Shown piece after piece: positions 1 through 4,846 of a stretch of DNA of 5,817 bases. The notes under the pieces are model-generated. The model was not told the DNA's origin and ran no database searches. It saw only the letters and a program-made list of their open reading frames with translations. Source of the stretch: an uncultured Clostridia bacterium (GTDB lineage: Bacteria; Bacillota; Clostridia; Oscillospirales; Ruminococcaceae); the NCBI GenBank assembly GCA_947629275.1, contig CANRDG010000118.1:1-5817 (forward strand), written 5' to 3'. A program made the position numbers and the translations under genes. Within the stretch, counting starts at the first letter, position 1; each line of letters begins with the position of its first letter.

Positions 1-67
1 TGTAGGCGCTAACATTGCAGGCTTTGAAAAGGTAGTAGACGCTATGAACGCTCAGGGCATTGTTTGA
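1..67 (+). CDS. gdhA: Glutamate dehydrogenase, C-terminal end (partial)
   Basis: Only the last 21 codons and the TGA stop (65-67) are in the window; the frame starts at base 2. The peptide contains GANIAGFEKV followed by DAMNAQGIV. This matches the usual C-terminal helix of hexameric NADP-type glutamate dehydrogenase (family ending GANIAGF.KVADAM.AQG). The enzyme reductively aminates 2-oxoglutarate with ammonium to give glutamate, the substrate of the glutamine synthetase encoded next. The stop is only 13 bases before the first hairpin of the glnN leader, so gdhA transcripts probably run into that RNA switch. The cofactor type cannot be judged from this fragment. The assignment rests on a short but characteristic tail and on the fitting neighbour. 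Confidence 0.85.
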   Translation, partial: VGANIAGFEKVVDAMNAQGIV

Positions 68-80
68 TAGCTTTGAGGCG

Positions 81-125
81 ACAGTAAAATAGCTGTATAA
101 ATAACGTAAAGGCAAGGACGTCTTT
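81..125 (+). promoter_or_regulatory. ANTAR-type tandem hairpin leader (P1/P2) before glnN
   Basis: Two small hairpins lie in tandem, joined by an 11-base linker (97-107). P1 is ACAGT (81-85)/GCTGT (92-96) with hexaloop AAAATA. P2 is AAAGGC (108-113)/GTCTTT (120-125) with hexaloop AAGGAC. ANTAR antitermination proteins are known to bind paired hairpins with six-base loops carrying A at position 1 and G at position 4. P2 fits exactly; P1 has the A but not the G. The 3' arm of P2 lies inside the 5' arm of the terminator at 117-162, so the two cannot form together, as expected for this mechanism. The likely signal is nitrogen state through an ANTAR regulator encoded elsewhere. That regulator is inferred, not seen. 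Confidence 0.68.
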
Positions 126-162
126 AACGCGTGGGTGACTGCGCATTAAAGGCGTCTTTTTT
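117..162 (+). terminator. Intrinsic terminator between gdhA and glnN (conditional)
   Basis: GACGTCTTTAA (117-127) pairs with TTAAAGGCGTC (146-156): eleven pairs, one of them a G-T wobble. An upper stem GCGT (129-132)/GCGC (141-144) caps it with an eight-base loop, and six T residues follow (157-162). Bases upstream (GCAAG) can pair with the T tract and the TTGC beyond it to extend the stem. It would end gdhA transcripts by default. Its 5' arm includes the P2 3' arm (120-125), so stabilising P2 would open the terminator and allow reading into glnN. Confidence 0.85.
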
Positions 163-212
163 GCTATAGAAAACTATACGACCCTAGATCTTAATGTAAA
201 GGAGTTTTTGAA

Positions 213-2321
213 ATGGGAGAAAATGTAACAACAGTACCGGAGTATTTTGGCTGTCTGGTGTTTGACGACAGAGTTATGAAAGCAACTTTGTCAGCAAAGG
301 TTTATCAGTCGCTGAAAAAGACCATTGACGAGGGCGCAAAGCTTGATATAGGCGTTGCTAACGCTGTGGCGAGCGCCATGAAAGAGTGGGCTGTGGCACA
401 CGGAGCTACGCACTACACCCACTGGTTCCAGCCGCTTACGGGCATTACGGCAGAAAAGCACGACAGCTTTATCTCGCCCTCTCCCGACGGCGGAGTTATA
501 ATGGAATTTTCGGGCAAGGAGCTTATCAAGGGTGAGCCTGACGCATCTTCGTTCCCCTCGGGCGGATTGAGAGCAACATTCGAGGCGAGAGGCTACACTG
601 CATGGGATCCGACCTCGTATGCTTTCATAAAGGGCAAAACTCTTTGCATACCTACCGCTTTCTGCTCTTACGGCGGCGAGGCTCTTGACAAGAAAACACC
701 GCTTTTGCGCTCCATGCAGGCTCTCAACAAGCAGGCGTTGAGGATACTGAAACTCTTCGGCAACGACAACGTAAAGTGCGTGCGCACATCTGTAGGTCCT
801 GAGCAGGAATATTTCCTTATAACAAAAGAGATGTACGACCAGCGCCCCGACCTGAGATTTACAGGAAGAACGCTGTTTGGCACAAAGCCGCCCAAGGGTC
901 AGGAAATGGACGACCACTACTTTGGCGTTATAAAGCCGAGAGTTGCAGAGTTTATGGAAGACCTTAACCAAGAGCTGTGGAAGCTCGGCATACTTGCTAA
1001 GACGGAACATAACGAAGTTGCTCCCGCACAGCACGAGCTTGCGCCTATCTACACGACTACAAACATCGCTACCGACCACAACCAGCTGACTATGGAGATA
1101 ATGCAGAAAGTCGCCGCAAGGCACGGCTTAGTTTGCCTGCTGCATGAAAAGCCCTTTGCAGGAGTAAACGGCAGCGGCAAGCACAACAACTGGTCTATCT
1201 CTACAGACACGGGCGTAAACCTGCTCTCACCCGGCGAAACACCGTATGAGAACGCGCAGTTTTTACTGTTCCTGTGTGCTGTAATAAAGGCAGTTGACGA
1301 CTATCAGGATCTTTTAAGACTTGCTGTAGCTACGGCAGGAAACGACCACCGACTTGGCGCGAACGAAGCTCCTCCGGCAGTTGTATCTATATTCCTCGGC
1401 GACGAGCTGAACGCAGTGCTTGAGGCTATAGAGAACGACACGCCTTACAAGGGCACGGAAGTTACGCAGATGAAGCTGGGTGTAAACGTTCTGCCGAAGT
1501 TCAACAGAGACACGACAGACCGCAACCGCACCTCGCCGTTCGCGTTCACGGGAAACAAGTTTGAGTTCCGTATGCTGGGTTCTTCAAACAGCATTGCCTG
1601 CGCGAACATAATGCTCAACAGCGCGGTGGCTGAATCTTTGAAGATATACGCTGACAGACTGGAGGGCGCGGAAGACTTCGAGACTGCCCTGCACGAGATG
1701 ATAAAGAAGACTATCAAGGATCACAAGCACATTATATTCAACGGCAACGGCTACGACGATTCGTGGATAAAGGAAGCTACCGAAAAGAGGGGCTTGCTCA
1801 ACTACCGCACGACTGCCGATTGTATGCCTCACCTGCTCGATCAGAAGAATGTTGATATGCTGACATCGCACAAGGTATTCACGCTGGCAGAGTTGAAGTC
1901 GAGAGTTGACATCATGCTTGAAAACTACTGCAAGACGGTAGTTATCGAGGCTAACACGATGATAGAAATGGCTAAAACACAGATAGCTCCTGCAATTGAG
2001 AGCTACGCGGCAGAGCTTGCCAAGACGGCGGCTGCAAAGAAGGCTGTTGACGCGTCTATCGCATGCGCGTATGAGAAGGGGCTTGTAAAGAAGCTTTCAG
2101 ACCTTGCGGACAGCATTGCTGTTAAGGCAGACGAGCTTGAAAAGGCTGTTATAGCCCTGGCAGACTGCGACGGCATAATCAAGGAATCGGAGGCTATAAG
2201 AGACACGGTACTTACCAAAATGGCTGAACTGAGGCTGCCGTGCGACGAGGCAGAGAAAGTCACCTCGAAGAAATACTGGCCGTATCCTACATATGGGGAT
2301 CTGCTGTTCGGGGTAAGGTAA
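213..2321 (+). CDS. glnN: Glutamine synthetase type III
   Basis: The 702-residue product makes glutamine from glutamate, ammonium and ATP in the cytoplasm. Its length is that of the GSIII family (about 700), far above GSI or GSII (about 350-470). GSIII-type motifs in order: FPSGGLR (114-120) followed by TFEARGYTAWDPTS, GPEQEYF (195-201, catalytic-site glutamates), NEVAPAQHELAP (267-278), FAGVNGSGKHNNWS (315-328), NDHRLGANEAPPA (377-389) and RNRTSPFAFTGNKFEFRM (437-454). The last 120 or so residues are Ala/Lys/Glu-rich and look helical, typical of the GSIII C-terminal region. The start is supported by AAAGGAG (198-204) eight bases upstream. GSIII is the characteristic GS of Bacteroides and ruminococci. 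Expression probably depends on antitermination at 81-162. No classical T-tailed terminator follows the stop directly. Confidence 0.96.
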   Translation: MGENVTTVPEYFGCLVFDDRVMKATLSAKVYQSLKKTIDEGAKLDIGVANAVASAMKEWAVAHGATHYTHWFQPLTGITAEKHDSFISPSPDGGVIMEFSGKELIKGEPDASSFPSGGLRATFEARGYTAWDPTSYAFIKGKTLCIPTAFCSYGGEALDKKTPLLRSMQALNKQALRILKLFGNDNVKCVRTSVGPEQEYFLITKEMYDQRPDLRFTGRTLFGTKPPKGQEMDDHYFGVIKPRVAEFMEDLNQELWKLGILAKTEHNEVAPAQHELAPIYTTTNIATDHNQLTMEIMQKVAARHGLVCLLHEKPFAGVNGSGKHNNWSISTDTGVNLLSPGETPYENAQFLLFLCAVIKAVDDYQDLLRLAVATAGNDHRLGANEAPPAVVSIFLGDELNAVLEAIENDTPYKGTEVTQMKLGVNVLPKFNRDTTDRNRTSPFAFTGNKFEFRMLGSSNSIACANIMLNSAVAESLKIYADRLEGAEDFETALHEMIKKTIKDHKHIIFNGNGYDDSWIKEATEKRGLLNYRTTADCMPHLLDQKNVDMLTSHKVFTLAELKSRVDIMLENYCKTVVIEANTMIEMAKTQIAPAIESYAAELAKTAAAKKAVDASIACAYEKGLVKKLSDLADSIAVKADELEKAVIALADCDGIIKESEAIRDTVLTKMAELRLPCDEAEKVTSKKYWPYPTYGDLLFGVR

Positions 2322-2393
2322 TCGGTACTTATAATGCTGCTTTCGCAGCAAGCCTGCGGAGCAGCTCAACGCCCCACAAAACTTGCCGCGCCA
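2322..2393 (+). other. Non-coding stretch after glnN with a small hairpin
   Basis: The only structure seen is TGCTGC (2335-2340)/GCAGCA (2345-2350) with loop TTTC. It overlaps a competing hairpin CGCAG (2344-2348)/CTGCG (2354-2358). GCAGC recurs at 2361-2365, giving a further alternative pairing. No T tract follows, so I do not call it a terminator. It leads directly into the palindromic repeat. Confidence 0.5.
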
Positions 2394-2586
2394 AAACGGG
2401 AAAGTTTTCGATCGACCCTTTTCAAAAGGGTCGCAGGGTCAAGGGGCAGAGCCCATTGTCGCCCTCCGCCGAGGGCGAAATCCCCATACGGCAGGCGCTC
2501 TGCAAGAGGTGAATTTCTAAACAGTCCGGTGGACTGTTTAGAAAGAGGAGAGGCTCTGCAAGAGAGAGCCTCTCCTTTGAGAAGAT
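2394..2586 (+). repeat. Modular palindromic repeat, copy 1
   Basis: The copy is a chain of hairpins. A: CGACCCTTT/AAAGGGTCG (2413-2433, loop TCA). B: GGGC/GCCC (2444-2454, loop AGA). C: TCGCCCTC/GAGGGCGA (2459-2478, loop CGCC). D: a perfect 14-pair stem (2514-2527/2531-2544, loop GGT). E: a 12-pair stem (2546-2557/2565-2576, loop GCAAGAG). Shared linkers include AAAGTTTTCG before A, GGTGAATT before D and TTTGAGAAGA after E. The same order of modules, without C, recurs in inverted orientation at 2711-2880. The structure suggests a dispersed intergenic palindromic element. How often it occurs in the genome cannot be seen here. Confidence 0.85.
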
Positions 2587-2710
2587 ATCGCTCTTACTCC
2601 TCGTTCCATTCTGGAACGCCGTGGCGTATGTGAAAATTTATCTGGCGCGTAAGCGCAAACTTTTATAAAGCAATTGCGCACGCAAGCGTGCGCAGGCAAG
2701 AAAGCTACGG
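2587..2710 (+). other. Spacer between repeat copies, with three further hairpins
   Basis: The spacer holds CGTTCCA/TGGAACG (2602-2618, loop TTC), GCGC/GCGC with a GTAA loop of GNRA type (2645-2656), and TGCGCACG/CGTGCGCA (2675-2694, loop CAAG). I see no believable gene: reading frames that cross it have no ribosome binding site and simply read through palindromes. The hairpins may be further modules of the same element. Confidence 0.6.
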
Positions 2711-2880
2711 TCTTCTCAAAGGAAAATCCCTCTCTTGCAGGGATTTTCCTCTTGAAAAACAATCCGGTGGATTGTTTTTCAATTCACCTTTTTCGGAGCG
2801 CACGTTGTGTTTCGGGGACTCTGTCCCCGTACCCCTGCAAGCCTTTTGAAAAAGGCTTGACCGAAAACTTTTAGTTTTTT
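2711..2880 (-). repeat. Modular palindromic repeat, copy 2 (inverted)
   Basis: Read on the minus strand this copy repeats the order of copy 1. It has AAAAGTTTTCG, hairpin A' (2838-2859), hairpin B' CGGGGAC/GTCCCCG (2813-2829), GGTGAATT, hairpin D' (14 pairs, 2752-2782), hairpin E' (12 pairs, 2720-2750) and TTTGAGAAGA. Module C of copy 1 is absent. Stem lengths match copy 1 although many stem bases differ, each change being matched on the opposite arm. The plus-strand end, AAAACT/AGTTTT (2864-2878) running into TTTTTT (2875-2880), could act as a weak terminator for glnN transcripts, but it is not a classical one. Confidence 0.85.
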
Positions 2881-2908
2881 GACAGGGACTACAACCTTTG
2901 CGTACTAT
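2879..2908 (+). promoter_or_regulatory. Promoter for the T-box leader and asnB-guaA
   Basis: A perfect -35 box TTGACA (2879-2884) is followed by an 18-base spacer and TACTAT (2903-2908), which has four of six consensus bases including the key A2 and T6. Transcription would start near 2915, about 30 bases before the T-box stem I, which is where such a leader needs its promoter. The -35 box abuts the end of repeat copy 2. The start site is inferred. Confidence 0.6.
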
Positions 2909-2944
2909 GGGGCAATGAAAAAATAAAATACAAAAGGCGTTTGA

Positions 2945-3204
2945 GAAAAGAGAAGTAGCGCAGCCTAGCTTTCATCAGCGAGCATGGGGCGGTGTGAGCC
3001 ATGCGGAAGTACTGCGTGAATAACACTTTTCGAGCTGCGAGCCGAACAAAGCGCACCCAGCGCTTTAATTAAGCGAGCCGTTACCGCGCGTCAGTCGGCG
3101 TTCTTTCATTTATGCACACGATATTTATACGCTATGCACTTGACAAGAACGGTCAAAATGAGATAAAATATAGGTGGCACAGCGAGTACAGCACTTGCCC
3201 TATA
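2945..3204 (+). promoter_or_regulatory. T-box leader, asparagine specificity
   Basis: T-box RNAs bind an uncharged tRNA by codon-anticodon pairing and by pairing to its free CCA end. Stem I: base GAAAAG (2945-2950)/CTTTTC (3026-3031); 5' loop strand AGAAGTAG (2951-2958) with the conserved AGTA; upper helix CGCAG (2959-2963)/CTGCG (3012-3016); distal AGCGAG (2977-2982); stem GCATGG (2982-2987)/CCATGC (2999-3004) closing a loop with GGTGTGAG (2991-2998). The specifier strand reads GAA-T-AAC-A (3018-3025), giving AAC, an Asn codon, at 3022-3024. A stem II region follows (GCCGA 3041-3045/TCGGC 3095-3099, inner hairpin 3048-3066), then stem III TTGAC (3140-3144)/GTCAA (3152-3156) and the antiterminator. 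Asn specificity fits the next gene, asnB. Confidence 0.88.
3169..3204 (+). promoter_or_regulatory. T-box antiterminator (here anti-sequestrator) helix
   Basis: Helix A1 is TATAGG (3169-3174)/CCTATA (3199-3204). The seven-base bulge is TGGCACA (3175-3181; consensus TGGNACC). Helix A2 is GCGAGT (3182-3187)/ACTTGC (3193-3198), one pair being G-T, with loop ACAGC. TGGC is complementary to GCCA, which fits a tRNA whose discriminator base is G, as in bacterial tRNA-Asn. The bulge is one base off consensus at its last position. Confidence 0.88.
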
Positions 3205-3226
3205 GAATGCTGAAATATACGGAGGT
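3193..3226 (+). promoter_or_regulatory. Shine-Dalgarno sequestrator of asnB
   Basis: The 3' half of the antiterminator (3193-3204) can pair instead with TATACGGAGGT (3216-3226). There are ten pairs: A-T, C-G, T-G, T-A, a bulged G3197, C-G, C-G, a C-C mismatch, then TATA/TATA. The loop is 3205-3215. This buries the whole GGAGG (3221-3225) of asnB, which sits eight bases before its ATG. No T tract lies between the T-box and the start codon, so a transcription terminator is not available. A weaker rival hairpin is CAGCA (3189-3193)/TGCTG (3208-3212). Confidence 0.72.
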
Positions 3227-3233
3227 AATCATT

Positions 3234-4826
3234 ATGTGTTCTATAATGGGCTATTGCGGCAGCTGCGTCGCCTATAATTCTTTTGTTTCGGGATTTGATC
3301 AGACCAAATCCCGTGGCCCTGACGACAGCAGGATAATAAAACTTGAAAGCGGAAAGGGCATTCTTGCCTTCCACAGGCTGGCTATAATGGGTCTTACAGA
3401 GGAGGGTATGCAGCCGTTTGAGCTTGACGGCAGCTATGTTGTGTGCAACGGCGAGATATACGGCTTCAAAAAGCTGAAAAAGCAGCTTGAGGAAACGGGC
3501 AGATACACCTTTAAAAGCGACTCCGACTGCGAGATACTTCTGCCGCTTTACCGCGAATACGGCGTGGATATGTTCCCTATGCTGGACGCGGAGTTTGCCT
3601 GCATAATCTACGACAAGCCCTCTGACAGCTTTGTGGCAGCGCGCGACCCTATCGGCATACGTCCGCTTTATTACGGTCTTGACGAGGGCGGCGAGCCGAT
3701 ATTTGCAAGCGAGGCTAAAAACTTAGTCGGTCTTACAAAGAAGATAATGCCTTTCCCTCCCGGTCACTACTGGAAAGACGGCAAGTTCGTATGCTACATG
3801 GACATTGCCAAGGTCGATAAGGTCTGCTATGATGATCTTGAAACGGTCTGCCAAAAGATCCACGACAAGCTTGTTGCAGGTGTTGAAAAACGCCTCGTGG
3901 CAGATGCAAAAGTAGGTTTTCTGCTTTCGGGAGGACTTGACAGTTCTTTGGTATGCGCTATCGCAGCCAAAAAGAGCGACAAGCCGATAAAGACTTTTGC
4001 CATAGGCATGAGCGAGGACGCTATCGACCTGAAATATGCAAAACAGGTGGCGGACTACATAGGCAGCGACCACAAGGAGATAATCATCACAAAAGATGAC
4101 GTCCTGAACGCTCTGGAAGATGTCATACACCTGCTCGGCACGTTCGATATAACCACTATCAGAGCCAGCATGGGTATGTATCTTATATGCAAGGCTATTC
4201 ACGAGCAGACTGATATTCGCGTACTTTTGACGGGTGAGATCTCGGACGAGCTTTTCGGCTACAAGTACACCGACTTTGCGCCGAATGCGCAGGCTTTTCA
4301 GGAGGAATCGCAAAAGCGCGTGAGGGAGCTGCATATGTACGACGTACTGAGAGCTGACAGGTGCATTTCGGTAAACTCTCTCGAAGCGCGCGTACCGTTC
4401 GGCGATATCGATTTTGTAAAGTATGTTATGTCTGTAGATCCCGAAAAGAAGCTTAACAAATACGGCAAGGGAAAGTACCTGCTCCGCCATGCTTTTGAAA
4501 AGGGAGACTATCTGCCCGAAAGCATTTTGTGGAGAGAAAAAGCAGCTTTTTCGGACGCAGTGGGTCATTCTATGGTGGACTATCTTAAAGAGTATGCAGA
4601 AGAATTTTACAGCGATGAGCAGTTTGAAGAGAAGATAAAGCAGTATAAACACGCTGCGCCGTTTACCAAAGAATCTTTGCTGTACCGTGAGATATTTGAA
4701 AAGTACTACCCGGGTCAGGGCGAGATGATAGTTGACTTCTGGATGCCTAACAAGGCATGGGAGGGCTGCAACGTCAACGACCCCTCTGCGAGAGTGCTTT
4801 CAAACTACGGTGACAGTGGGAAATAA
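3234..4826 (+). CDS. asnB: Asparagine synthetase B, glutamine-hydrolysing
   Basis: The 530-residue enzyme makes asparagine from aspartate, ATP and the glutamine amide, releasing AMP and PPi. The start at 3234 places Cys2 (MCSIMGYCG) as the N-terminal nucleophile of the class II glutaminase; it has GGAGG eight bases upstream. An in-frame GTG at 3174 would bury the Cys and lies inside the T-box bulge region. Glutaminase motifs: RGPDD (27-31), HRL (47-49), NGEIY (72-76), SDSDCE (95-100) and ARDPIGIRPLYYG. The synthetase half has the PP-loop SGGLDSS (232-238), GEISDELFG (334-342), SLEARVPFGD and a C-terminal DPSAR (516-520) as in E. coli-type AsnB. Length is near the usual 520-555. It is probably co-transcribed with guaA, whose ATG is 20 bases after its stop, and translated under control of the Asn T-box. 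Confidence 0.96.
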   Translation: MCSIMGYCGSCVAYNSFVSGFDQTKSRGPDDSRIIKLESGKGILAFHRLAIMGLTEEGMQPFELDGSYVVCNGEIYGFKKLKKQLEETGRYTFKSDSDCEILLPLYREYGVDMFPMLDAEFACIIYDKPSDSFVAARDPIGIRPLYYGLDEGGEPIFASEAKNLVGLTKKIMPFPPGHYWKDGKFVCYMDIAKVDKVCYDDLETVCQKIHDKLVAGVEKRLVADAKVGFLLSGGLDSSLVCAIAAKKSDKPIKTFAIGMSEDAIDLKYAKQVADYIGSDHKEIIITKDDVLNALEDVIHLLGTFDITTIRASMGMYLICKAIHEQTDIRVLLTGEISDELFGYKYTDFAPNAQAFQEESQKRVRELHMYDVLRADRCISVNSLEARVPFGDIDFVKYVMSVDPEKKLNKYGKGKYLLRHAFEKGDYLPESILWREKAAFSDAVGHSMVDYLKEYAEEFYSDEQFEEKIKQYKHAAPFTKESLLYREIFEKYYPGQGEMIVDFWMPNKAWEGCNVNDPSARVLSNYGDSGK

Positions 4827-4846
4827 ATATATGGAGTGAGCGCATA

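Noticed and set aside
163..212. A separate glnN promoter after the terminator
   Set aside because: TTGCTA (161-166) and TATACG (175-180) are only eight bases apart; no well-spaced pair of boxes was found.
291..1124. Long antisense open frame within glnN
   Set aside because: It mirrors the codon bias of glnN on the opposite strand and has no family features; the same holds for 3723-4652 within asnB and 5171-5772 within guaA.
2413..2782. CRISPR array
   Set aside because: The repeats are inverted palindromes with no regular direct-repeat and spacer pattern.
2334..2874. Short open frames crossing the gap after glnN
   Set aside because: They read through palindromes, have no ribosome binding sites and give low-complexity basic peptides with no recognisable domain.
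2394..2880. A MITE or insertion sequence with terminal inverted repeats
   Set aside because: The inverted copies are themselves chains of hairpins; no target-site duplication is seen at the edges and no transposase is present.
3081..3090. TTACCGCGCG as the T-box sequence
   Set aside because: It resembles the ACCGCG part of the consensus but has no TGG before it and no antiterminator pairing; the true T-box sequence is at 3173-3186.
3111..3139. Direct repeat TATGCAC (3111-3117, 3133-3139) as an operator
   Set aside because: It is seven bases, seen twice only, inside the T-box linker before stem III; chance is likely.
3174..3233. In-frame GTG start giving asnB 20 extra residues
   Set aside because: It would bury the catalytic N-terminal Cys, lies in the T-box antiterminator and has no ribosome binding site of its own; ATG 3234 has GGAGG at eight bases.
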